Origin: Actinomycetes bacterium
Lineage (GTDB): Bacteria > Actinomycetota > Acidimicrobiia > Acidimicrobiales > Acidimicrobiaceae
NCBI GenBank assembly: GCA_021823385.1
Contig: JAKAOC010000113.1
Coordinates: forward strand, 1-7,068
Direction of reading: 5' to 3'
Length of the DNA: 7,068 nt
A program made the position numbers and the translations under genes. This document shows positions 1 through 6,135 of this stretch, piece by piece (position 1 is the first letter of the stretch; the number at the start of each line of letters is the position of its first letter). The notes below the pieces were generated by a model. It was not told the DNA's origin, did not search any database, and saw only the letters and a program-made list of their open reading frames with translations.

Positions 1-1720
1 CGGCACGGTCAACTTCGCCGAGGGTCCCGGCGCGACCCCTAACTACATCTTCCCGCTCTCCAGCGGCGCTTATTTCTCCGTCACCAACCTCTCGCAGTTC
101 CAGGAGCTGATGTACCGTCCGCTCTACTGGTTCGGCCAGGGCACCACGCCTGTCATCAACTACAAGCTCTCGCTTGCCGATCCGCCGGTCTTCTCCAACA
201 ACGACAAGACCGTCACCGTCACGCTCAAGAACTACAAGTGGTCAAACGGCGAGCCCGTGAGCGCCCGCGACGTCGTCTTCTGGATGAACATGCTGAAGGC
301 CAACAAGGCCGACTGGGCGGCGTATGTCCCCGGGGCATTCCCCGACAACGTCGTCTCCTACCAGGCGACCAGCCCCAACACCGTGGTATTCAACCTGAAC
401 GCCAGCTACAACCCGACCTGGTTCACCTATAACGAGCTGTCCCAGATCACCCCGATGCCGATGGCATGGGACGTCACCGCAACCGGCCAGGCGGCGCCTT
501 CGGAGAGCTCCACCACAGCTCCCGACCTCACCACGACTGGCGCCCAGGCGGTCTACAAGTTCCTCGACGGCCAGGCCAAGACAACCGCAACATATGCCAC
601 CAGCCCGATCTGGTCGGTGGTGGACGGACCTTGGAAGCTGCAGTCCTTCACCTCGCAGGGCAAGGCGGTGTTCGTTCCGAACCCGACCTACGGCGGCCCG
701 GAGAAGCCCATCATCTCCAAGTTCGTGGAGCTCCCCTTCACCACTGACTCGGCCGAGTTCAACGTGCTGCGCAGCGGCTCCGGCGTCGACTACGGCTACA
801 TCCCGGTTGCCGACCTGGGCCAGAAGAGCCTGCTGGCCTCGAGCGGATTCACCTTCAACCCCTGGATCCTTTTCTCGTTCAACTACTGGGTCGTGAACTT
901 CAACAACCCGACGGTTGGACCGATGATCGACCAGGCCTACGTACGCCAGGCGCTTCAGCACCTGGTGGACCAGCCACAGTGGATCTCGAGCTTCCTCAAG
1001 GGCTACGGGGTTCCCTCCTACGGACCGGTGCCGATCGTTCCCGCCAACAGTTTCGCTGACCAGAAGGAGCGCTCCAACCCATATCCCTTCAGCGTCTCGG
1101 CGGCTACCGACCTGCTGAAGTCCCACGGCTGGACCATCAACGCCAACGGCACGGACACCTGCTCGAGCCCCGGCACCGGCGCCAACCAGTGCGGTAAGGG
1201 GATCGCTCAGGGCGCCCAGCTCACCTTCAACCTCGAGTACGCGTCGGGCGTGCAGGCGACGTCCCAGATGATGGCCGCCCTCAAGTCCGCAGCGGCTCAG
1301 GCGGGTATCACCATCAACCTCACATCCGCTCCCTTCGACCAGGTGATCGGAAACGCCACTCCCTGCACCGCCACCCAGGCGGCCTGCAAGTGGCAGATGG
1401 AGAACTGGGGTGGCGGCTGGGTTTACGCTCCCGACTTCTACCCAACCGGTGGCGAGCTCTACCAGACCGGCGCAGGTGCCAACTTCGGCAGCTATAGCGA
1501 CCCGAAGGCCGACAGCCTGATTGCGGCGACCCACACCGCTCCGGCCTCGCAGACCCAGGCCGCCCTCAACGCCTACCAGGACTACATGGTTGAGAGCCTG
1601 CCGGTGATCTTCCAGCCGAACGCCGACTATCAGCTTTCGGAAGTCCGTTCCACGCTGCACGGCGTCCAGCAGAACGCCTACGGGAACATCAACCCCGAGG
1701 AGTGGTACTACACCAAGTAG
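1..1720 (+). CDS. Peptide ABC transporter substrate-binding protein (SBP family 5), 5' partial
   Basis: This is the extracytoplasmic binding protein of a peptide/oligopeptide-type ABC importer; it would capture the ligand and deliver it to the permeases encoded downstream. The reading frame is open from base 2, ahead of the first ATG at 110, so that ATG is internal and the true start and signal peptide or lipobox lie outside the window. The visible 572 residues cover most of the usual family length of roughly 520-600. The family hallmark KWSNGEPVSARDVVF is at residues 79-93 of the visible fragment, and the C-terminal ESLPVIFQPNADY segment is also typical of the family. Four cysteines fall in two close pairs, C387/C397 and C455/C462, which could form disulfides in an exported protein. 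It ends with TAG, followed by a strong stem-loop. The ligand (dipeptide, oligopeptide, other) cannot be decided from sequence; a nickel or sugar ligand is less likely given the neighbours. Confidence 0.93.
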   Translation, partial: GTVNFAEGPGATPNYIFPLSSGAYFSVTNLSQFQELMYRPLYWFGQGTTPVINYKLSLADPPVFSNNDKTVTVTLKNYKWSNGEPVSARDVVFWMNMLKANKADWAAYVPGAFPDNVVSYQATSPNTVVFNLNASYNPTWFTYNELSQITPMPMAWDVTATGQAAPSESSTTAPDLTTTGAQAVYKFLDGQAKTTATYATSPIWSVVDGPWKLQSFTSQGKAVFVPNPTYGGPEKPIISKFVELPFTTDSAEFNVLRSGSGVDYGYIPVADLGQKSLLASSGFTFNPWILFSFNYWVVNFNNPTVGPMIDQAYVRQALQHLVDQPQWISSFLKGYGVPSYGPVPIVPANSFADQKERSNPYPFSVSAATDLLKSHGWTINANGTDTCSSPGTGANQCGKGIAQGAQLTFNLEYASGVQATSQMMAALKSAAAQAGITINLTSAPFDQVIGNATPCTATQAACKWQMENWGGGWVYAPDFYPTGGELYQTGAGANFGSYSDPKADSLIAATHTAPASQTQAALNAYQDYMVESLPVIFQPNADYQLSEVRSTLHGVQQNAYGNINPEEWYYTK

Positions 1721-1732
1721 TCATATCGGAAT

Positions 1733-1764
1733 ACCGGCCTCCCCGAACCAAGGGGGAGGCCGGT
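1733..1764 (+). terminator. Perfect 12-bp stem-loop just after the binding-protein gene
   Basis: The arms ACCGGCCTCCCC (1733-1744) and GGGGAGGCCGGT (1753-1764) are perfectly complementary around an 8-base loop, 13 bases after the stop codon. No T run follows, so it is not a canonical Rho-independent terminator. It could be a U-less terminator, a partial attenuator, or a 3' stabiliser that raises binding-protein mRNA over permease mRNA, as known for other importer operons. The structure is directly visible; the role is inferred. Confidence 0.55.
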
Positions 1765-1771
1765 CGACGTA

Positions 1772-1813
1772 ATAGAGCGCCGGCCAGGCCAAGGGCTGAG
1801 GTCGGCGCTCTAT
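1772..1813 (+). terminator. Second stem-loop, 14-bp stem, in the binding-protein/permease gap
   Basis: Bases 1772-1785 pair with 1800-1813 (ATAGAGCGCCGGCC against GGTCGGCGCTCTAT), with one G-U pair. The 14-base loop has a small internal GCC/GGC pairing (1788-1790 with 1794-1796). It starts only 8 bases after the previous stem-loop. There is no T run on the 3' side. It probably acts with the first hairpin in partial termination or RNA stabilisation; that role is inferred. Confidence 0.5.
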
Positions 1814-1821
1814 CCATGAAT

Positions 1822-1843
1822 GGTGGAGGCTTCGCCCTCCACC
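1822..1843 (+). promoter_or_regulatory. Third stem-loop upstream of dppB
   Basis: GGTGGAGG (1822-1829) and CCTCCACC (1836-1843) are exact reverse complements around the loop CTTCGC. This is the third successive hairpin in the gap. Its right arm could alternatively pair, with one bulged base, with GGTGAGG at 1926-1932 in the dppB ribosome binding site, so a role in translation control is conceivable but unproven. Confidence 0.35.
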
Positions 1844-1877
1844 GAGGTGTGCAGCTTCGATGCGAATTGATGCAGAA

Positions 1878-1907
1878 TTGCCGCTAGCATCGCGATGGCC
1901 CTACAGT
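1878..1907 (+). promoter_or_regulatory. Possible weak sigma-70-type promoter for dppB
   Basis: TTGCCG (1878-1883) and TACAGT (1902-1907) are separated by 18 bases. Each box matches its consensus (TTGACA, TATAAT) at four of six positions. It would start transcription just upstream of the dppB ribosome binding site and downstream of the three stem-loops. Matches this weak arise by chance, so this is a suggestion only. Confidence 0.2.
1888..1897. repeat. 10-bp perfect palindrome CATCGCGATG
   Basis: This self-complementary decamer lies between the two boxes of the possible dppB promoter. Just upstream, GAATTG occurs twice (1864-1869 and 1875-1880), 11 bases apart, about one helical turn. Both elements could be regulator contacts, but there is no independent evidence and a 10-bp palindrome can occur by chance. 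Confidence 0.25.
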
Positions 1908-1925
1908 GTTTTCACTCGTTACACC

Positions 1926-1936
1926 GGTGAGGTGAG
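1926..1936 (+). promoter_or_regulatory. Ribosome binding site that sets the TTG start of dppB
   Basis: GGTGAGGTGAG contains GAGGTGA (1929-1935), a seven-base match to the Shine-Dalgarno consensus, placed suitably for the TTG at 1940. An in-frame TGA at 1928-1930 excludes any earlier start. The next in-frame candidates (a GTG at 1964, an ATG at 2051) would remove part or all of the first membrane helix. The TTG start is therefore well supported. Confidence 0.7.
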
Positions 1937-1939
1937 TCC

Positions 1940-2887
1940 TTGACCGCATACCTGATTCGCCGGGTGCTCCAGTCGATAGTCGTGCTGATTGGAGTGTCCA
2001 TAATCGGGTTTATCCTCGAGCACCTGCTGCCTGGCGGCCCCGCCAAGGCCATGCTGGGAAACCGCGCCACCCCGTTGGCGATCAAGACCTTCAACCACGA
2101 GAACGGCTTCGACAAGCCGCTGGTGACGCAGTACCTGGTCTATATGGGCCACCTGCTTCAAGGGAACCTTGGCTACTCCTACAAGCTCAACCAGCCTGTC
2201 TCCCAGGTGTTGGCACGCGAGGTCCCCAAGTCCGTACTGCTGGTCGGCTCGGCCCTGATCTTCTCGGTGATCATCGCCATACCGGTCGGCATCTTCCAGG
2301 CGGTGAGGCGCAACGGGATCGTCGACTACGCGGCCACCTCCATCTCGTTCCTGCTCTATTCGATGCCTTCCTTCTGGCTCGGCCTCATCCTCATCATCGC
2401 CTTCGCGGTCAACACCCACCTCTTCCCGGCCCAGGCGCCCCAGGGATCAACCATCGGACAGATCCTCGCCCACCCCTCGGGCCTGGTGCTTCCGGTGGCG
2501 ACCCTTACTCTGGTTAGCTTTGCCTCCTTCTCGCGCTACATGCGCTCCTCGGCGATCGAGGCCCTCGCCCAGGACTGGATCCGCACCGCCAAGGCCAAGG
2601 GCTTGAGCCAGCGGGCCATCCTCTTCAAGCACATGCTGCGCAATGCGCTCATCCCCATCGCCACCCTGATCGGCCTCAGCCTTCCTTCGCTCATCACCGC
2701 AGGCGTGGTCACCGAGTCGGTCTTCAACTTCCCCGGCACCGGTCTGGACTTCGTCACCGCCGCCACCACCGAGGACTTCGCTCTATTACTCGGAATCATC
2801 ATCCTGGTCGGCGTACTCACGGTGCTCGGGAACCTATTGGCCGATATCGCCTACGCCGTGCTCGATCCAAGGGTGAGGTACAAGTGA
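1940..2887 (+). CDS. dppB: Peptide ABC transporter permease, DppB/OppB family
   Basis: This is one of the two inner-membrane channel subunits of the peptide importer; it would pair with the DppC-type subunit encoded next. The 315 residues match the usual family length. A first helix lies at about 8-29, followed by the extracytoplasmic region typical of OppB/DppB. Further membrane segments lie near 98-120, 133-157, 181-198, 237-256 and 282-305. The cytoplasmic EAA loop that contacts the ATPase spans about 206-237 (IEALAQDWIRTAKAKG and onward to RNAL). The C-terminus LADIAYAVLDPRVRYK is a family hallmark. Translation starts at TTG behind a good ribosome binding site, which suggests restrained translation. 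There is one TTA leucine codon at 2786-2788, uncommon in such GC-rich DNA. The ligand class (dipeptide or oligopeptide) is not resolved, so the dpp name is by family only. Confidence 0.94.
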   Translation: MTAYLIRRVLQSIVVLIGVSIIGFILEHLLPGGPAKAMLGNRATPLAIKTFNHENGFDKPLVTQYLVYMGHLLQGNLGYSYKLNQPVSQVLAREVPKSVLLVGSALIFSVIIAIPVGIFQAVRRNGIVDYAATSISFLLYSMPSFWLGLILIIAFAVNTHLFPAQAPQGSTIGQILAHPSGLVLPVATLTLVSFASFSRYMRSSAIEALAQDWIRTAKAKGLSQRAILFKHMLRNALIPIATLIGLSLPSLITAGVVTESVFNFPGTGLDFVTAATTEDFALLLGIIILVGVLTVLGNLLADIAYAVLDPRVRYK

Positions 2888-2947
2888 CGACCTCGCGCCG
2901 GACCCGCATCGTAAATCGCTTTCCCTCCGTCTGTTCAAGAGGTTTCA

Positions 2948-3892
2948 ATGTCCGAGCTTGATGACCTGAGAGCCCCGATCAGCCCCGAACAGGAGGCCGA
3001 GATCCTCGCGGACAAGGGCATCCCCTCCGGCGGTGAGGCCTTCGAGACCGGATCCCAATTCAAGCTGATCCTGCAGACATTCTTGGAGAACAAGCTCGCC
3101 GTAGTCGGGCTGGGCCTGGTCTTCGTGGCCGTGATCTTCTGCTTCCTGGGTCCGCACTTCTACCACACGAACCAGGTGACAACCACCTACAACATCAACC
3201 TCCCACCCGGCAAGGGGCATCCGCTCGGAACCGACCAGAACGGATACGACGTCCTGGGCCGCCTCATGGTCGGAGGCCAGTCGTCACTGGAGATCGGTTT
3301 CTCGGTGGCCATCATCGCCACCCTCTTCGGCGTGGCATGGGGAGCGGTCGCAGGCTTCCTGGGCGGCATCGTGGACACGGTCATGATGCGCGTAGTTGAT
3401 GCCTTCCTGGCTATCCCGACCCTGCTTCTCCTCATCTACCTGGCGTCGGTCTTCCGTCCCACCCTCAAGTTGCTCATCATCGTCATCGCCGGCGTCTCCT
3501 GGCTCTCCCCCGCCCGTCTGGTGCGAGGCGAGGCGCTCTCTCTCAGAGTGCGCGACTACGTGAAGGCGGTCCGCGTCATGGGCGGCGGGTCGAGGCGTAT
3601 CGTGGCGCGCCACATCGTCCCCAACGCGATTGGAACCATCGTCGTCAACGCGACGTTCCAGGTCGCCGATGCGATCCTGGTCATGGCGGTACTGAGCTAT
3701 CTTGGCCTTGGCCTTCCGCCGCCCGCCGCCAACTGGGGCGGAATGCTCTCCGACGGTGTCAACTACGTCTACGCCGGTTACTGGTGGCTGATCTATCCGG
3801 CCGGCTTCGCCATCATCCTTACGGTGGTCGCCTTCAACCTGATCGGCGACGCGATCAGAGACTCGCTCGAGGTTCGCCTGCAGCGGCGTTAA
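2948..3892 (+). CDS. dppC: Peptide ABC transporter permease, DppC/OppC family
   Basis: This is the second channel subunit of the importer, in the same operon as dppB after a 60-base gap. The ATG start has AAGAGG at 2937-2942, five bases upstream. The 314 residues include an acidic N-terminal cytoplasmic segment of about 40 residues, a first helix at about 48-68, and the family hallmark HPLGTDQNGYDVLGRL at 91-106. Further hydrophobic segments lie near 115-140, 153-185, 228-255 and 281-300. The EAA loop lies at about 195-226 (GEALSLRVRDYVKAVRVMGG and onward), and the C-terminus NLIGDAIRDSLEVRLQRR is typical of DppC/OppC. It should form a heterodimer with DppB and dock on the fused ATPase through the EAA loop. 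Nothing in it looks broken or unusual. Confidence 0.94.
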   Translation: MSELDDLRAPISPEQEAEILADKGIPSGGEAFETGSQFKLILQTFLENKLAVVGLGLVFVAVIFCFLGPHFYHTNQVTTTYNINLPPGKGHPLGTDQNGYDVLGRLMVGGQSSLEIGFSVAIIATLFGVAWGAVAGFLGGIVDTVMMRVVDAFLAIPTLLLLIYLASVFRPTLKLLIIVIAGVSWLSPARLVRGEALSLRVRDYVKAVRVMGGGSRRIVARHIVPNAIGTIVVNATFQVADAILVMAVLSYLGLGLPPPAANWGGMLSDGVNYVYAGYWWLIYPAGFAIILTVVAFNLIGDAIRDSLEVRLQRR

Positions 3893-3900
3893 CCGACTCT

Positions 3901-3930
3901 CCCGCGCCGGCTAAAGCGTGCCGGCGTGGG
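3901..3930 (+). terminator. Stem-loop between dppC and the ATPase gene
   Basis: Bases 3901-3911 pair with 3920-3930 (CCCGCGCCGGC against GCCGGCGTGGG) with one G-U pair and an 8-base loop, starting 9 bases after the dppC stop. No T run follows, and the ATPase gene begins 27 bases later on the same strand. Full termination is therefore unlikely; mRNA stabilisation, processing or partial attenuation is more plausible. Confidence 0.4.
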
Positions 3931-3942
3931 GTTACTAGTGGA

Positions 3943-3947
3943 AGAGG
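3943..3947 (+). promoter_or_regulatory. Ribosome binding site that sets the TTG start of the fused ATPase
   Basis: AGAGG lies nine bases before the TTG at 3957, within the purine-rich stretch GGAAGAGGAA (3940-3949). An in-frame TAG at 3936-3938 rules out earlier starts. The next in-frame ATG falls after the first Walker A motif, so it cannot be the start. Confidence 0.65.
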
Positions 3948-3956
3948 AATCATCCC

Positions 3957-5993
3957 TTGGCTCTCATTGAGATAAAGGATCTTCACACCAACATCAAGCT
4001 GCGCAAGGCGGAGGTGAGGGCCGTCGACGGCATCAGCTTCTCCATCAATCCCGGCGAGACCGTTGGGCTCGTGGGAGAGTCGGGCTGCGGCAAGACCATG
4101 ACCGGCATGTCCATCATGCGCCTGCTGCCCGTGGGCGGCTATATCGCCGGAGGGCAGATCCTCTTCGACGGCCGCGACCTGGCCTCGCTCAGCGAAAACG
4201 AGATGCGCAAGGTGAGGGGCAACGATATCGGGATGATCTTCCAGGACCCGATGACCTCCCTCAACCCCTGCATGACCATCGGCCACCAAATAGCCGAGGC
4301 GGTCCGCCTCCACAAGGGGGTCTCGAGGGACCAGGCCATGGCGCGGGCGGTGGAGGTTCTCGATCTGGTCGGCATGCCAAAGCCCTCCGAGCGCATCAAC
4401 GACTACCCTCATCAGCTCTCGGGCGGCTTGCGCCAACGCGTGATGATCGCCATGGCGCTCTCCTGCGAACCGAAGCTCCTCATCGCGGACGAGCCCACCA
4501 CCGCGCTGGACGTGACCATCCAGGCCCAGATCCTCTCGCTGCTGGACGACCTCAAGAACCAGCTGAACATGGCCATGCTCCTGATCACCCACGACATGGG
4601 GGTGATCGCCGGCCGGGCCGACCGCGTCATCGTCATGTACGCGGGCGAGATCGCGGAGGAGGCCTCCACGGCCCAGATCTTCGCGCACACCTATCATCCC
4701 TACACCGAGGCGCTGCTGGCCTCCATCCCCAAGATGGACGGGAGTTCCATCCGCCTTTACTCCATTCCCGGCCTTCCGCCGGATCTGACTCATCCTCCCG
4801 CCGGTTGCCGCTTTGCGCCCCGCTGCCGCCTGGCCGACGCGAACTGCGTCGCCAACCACCCCCCCGTCTCGAACGCCGGAGGCTCGCACGCCTACTCCTG
4901 CTTCCATCCGGTCGGCATCGAATCCGCGCCGGTGGCCGTCGCCTCCGACGCCACCGCTGCGAGCGCCTACAAGGCCAAAGGCTCCCCTCTCATGGTGCTG
5001 GACCACGTCTCCAAGGAGTTCGTGATCACCAAAGGCGCCATCCTGCAGCGCAAGGCGGGGACCCTGAAGGCCGTCACCGACCTCTCCCTCACCGTCTACG
5101 AGGGTGAGACACTCGGGATCGTGGGCGAGTCCGGCTGTGGCAAGACCACGACGGGAATGATGATGGTCTCCCTGGAGGAGCCGACGGAAGGCACGGTGAC
5201 CTTCGAGGGGGCGCCGCTGAACCGGATGCGGGGCAAGGAGATGAAGGCCAAGCGGCGCGATCTCCAGCTCATGTTCCAGGATCCCTATGCCTCCCTCGAT
5301 CCCCGCATGCGGGTGGGAACCATAATCAGGGAGCCTCTCGACATCAACCATATCGGCACCAGGGCCGAACGCGAGGCCAAGGTCGAATCGCTTCTCAGCG
5401 AAGTCGGTCTCTCCCCCAGGGCGGTGGAACGCTATCCGCACGAGTTCTCCGGCGGCCAGCGCCAGCGCATCGGCCTTGCCCGCGCCCTCGCCCTCAACCC
5501 GCGCCTGATCGTCGCCGATGAGCCTGTCTCCGCGCTCGACGTCTCCATCCGCTCCCAGGTGCTCAACCTGATGAAGGACCTCCAGGAGGCCCACGGCCTG
5601 ACCTACGTCGTCATCAGTCACGACCTCTCGGTGGTCCGCTTTCTGGCCGATCGGGTGGGCGTCATGTATCTGGGCAAGCTGGTGGAGATCGGAAACGGAT
5701 ACGACATTTACGAGAACCCCGCCCATCCTTATACGGCCGCCCTCCTCTCGGCGGTTCCGGTGCCGGAGCCGGAGTACGAGCGGAACAAGAGCAGAAAGGT
5801 GATCAAGGGCGAGCTCCCCTCGGCCATCAACCCTCCCTCAGGCTGCCGCTTTCGCACCCGCTGCGAATTCGCCCAGGAGCTCTGCGCCCGGGAAGAGCCG
5901 CCGATGGTCAGCTACGGCGGCGTCCACGAAGCGGCCTGCCACTTCCCTCTCATCAACCGGGTGAAGATCGGCAATGCCTCGACACCGGTCTGA
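3957..5993 (+). CDS. dppD: Peptide ABC transporter ATPase, DppD-DppF fusion with two nucleotide-binding domains
   Basis: This single 678-residue protein carries both ATPases that drive the importer; in many bacteria they are separate DppD and DppF proteins of about 330 residues. The N-terminal domain has Walker A GESGCGKT (40-47), Q-loop Gln96, signature LSGGL (154-158), Walker B with Asp178/Glu179 and switch His212. A linker follows at about 318-343. The C-terminal domain has Walker A GESGCGKT (390-397), Q-loop Gln441, signature FSGGQ (497-501), Asp521/Glu522 and His555. Both sites look catalytically complete. Each half ends in the oligopeptide-transporter extension, with HPYT followed by four cysteines: C284, C290, C297, C315 and C630, C636, C643, C661. 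The spacing is identical (CX5CX6CX17C). From memory, a mycobacterial DppD of this type binds an iron-sulphur cluster, so such a cluster here is plausible. Fused forms are known in Actinomycetota. The TTG start matches that of dppB. Confidence 0.95.
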   Translation: MALIEIKDLHTNIKLRKAEVRAVDGISFSINPGETVGLVGESGCGKTMTGMSIMRLLPVGGYIAGGQILFDGRDLASLSENEMRKVRGNDIGMIFQDPMTSLNPCMTIGHQIAEAVRLHKGVSRDQAMARAVEVLDLVGMPKPSERINDYPHQLSGGLRQRVMIAMALSCEPKLLIADEPTTALDVTIQAQILSLLDDLKNQLNMAMLLITHDMGVIAGRADRVIVMYAGEIAEEASTAQIFAHTYHPYTEALLASIPKMDGSSIRLYSIPGLPPDLTHPPAGCRFAPRCRLADANCVANHPPVSNAGGSHAYSCFHPVGIESAPVAVASDATAASAYKAKGSPLMVLDHVSKEFVITKGAILQRKAGTLKAVTDLSLTVYEGETLGIVGESGCGKTTTGMMMVSLEEPTEGTVTFEGAPLNRMRGKEMKAKRRDLQLMFQDPYASLDPRMRVGTIIREPLDINHIGTRAEREAKVESLLSEVGLSPRAVERYPHEFSGGQRQRIGLARALALNPRLIVADEPVSALDVSIRSQVLNLMKDLQEAHGLTYVVISHDLSVVRFLADRVGVMYLGKLVEIGNGYDIYENPAHPYTAALLSAVPVPEPEYERNKSRKVIKGELPSAINPPSGCRFRTRCEFAQELCAREEPPMVSYGGVHEAACHFPLINRVKIGNASTPV

Positions 5994-5995
5994 CC

Positions 5996-6017
5996 GACTG
6001 TGAATTTGGTCATAGTC
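5996..6017. repeat. Near-palindrome just after the ATPase stop codon
   Basis: GACTGTGA (5996-6003) pairs with TCATAGTC (6010-6017) around a 6-base spacer, with one G-U pair as RNA or one mismatch as DNA. It begins two bases after the TGA stop. It is AT-richer than the other hairpins and therefore weaker. It may contribute to 3' end formation; a regulator site is less likely between convergent genes. Confidence 0.3.
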
Positions 6018-6064
6018 AGGTCCGTCTGGTAACCTGTCCGAAGAGCTGGATGGGGATCCTTGCT

Positions 6065-6114
6065 GCGGTGTGACGGTGGAGCCCGCGTCTCTGCCGTCCG
6101 CCGCTTCGCCTTTT
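6065..6114 (+). terminator. Probable Rho-independent terminator of the transporter operon
   Basis: Bases 6065-6081 pair with 6089-6104 in a 16-bp stem with one bulged base (T6071), three G-U pairs and a 7-base loop (CCCGCGT). The outer part is GCGGTG against CGCCGC and the inner part is GACGGTGGAG against CTCTGCCGTC. TTCGCCTTTT follows directly, a short and imperfect T tract. The position between convergent genes fits termination of the plus-strand operon. On the opposite strand the flank is not T-rich, so I read it as one-directional. Confidence 0.5.
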
Positions 6115-6135
6115 AAGCCGCCTGGCCATCCCCCA

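Noticed and set aside
242..1660. A 472-residue open frame on the minus strand across the binding-protein gene
   Set aside because: The plus strand encodes a clear family 5 binding protein running through from the window edge. The antisense product has no recognisable motif and is biased toward Gly, Val, Arg and Leu.
1702..1887. A 61-residue plus-strand open frame over the binding-protein end and the following gap
   Set aside because: It runs across the first two hairpins and most of the third hairpin region, starts inside the binding-protein gene out of frame, and has no good ribosome binding site or recognisable motif.
1721..1939. The gap as a riboswitch, small RNA gene or attachment site
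   Set aside because: The stem-loops do not resemble any riboswitch or tRNA fold I recognise, there are no flanking direct repeats or integrase gene, and simple hairpin control explains the structure.
3855..5726. A 623-residue open frame on the minus strand across the ATPase gene
   Set aside because: The plus strand carries two complete sets of ABC ATPase motifs over the same bases. The antisense translation is low-complexity, rich in Gly, His, Asp and Val with no recognisable domain, as expected for the shadow of a GC-rich gene.
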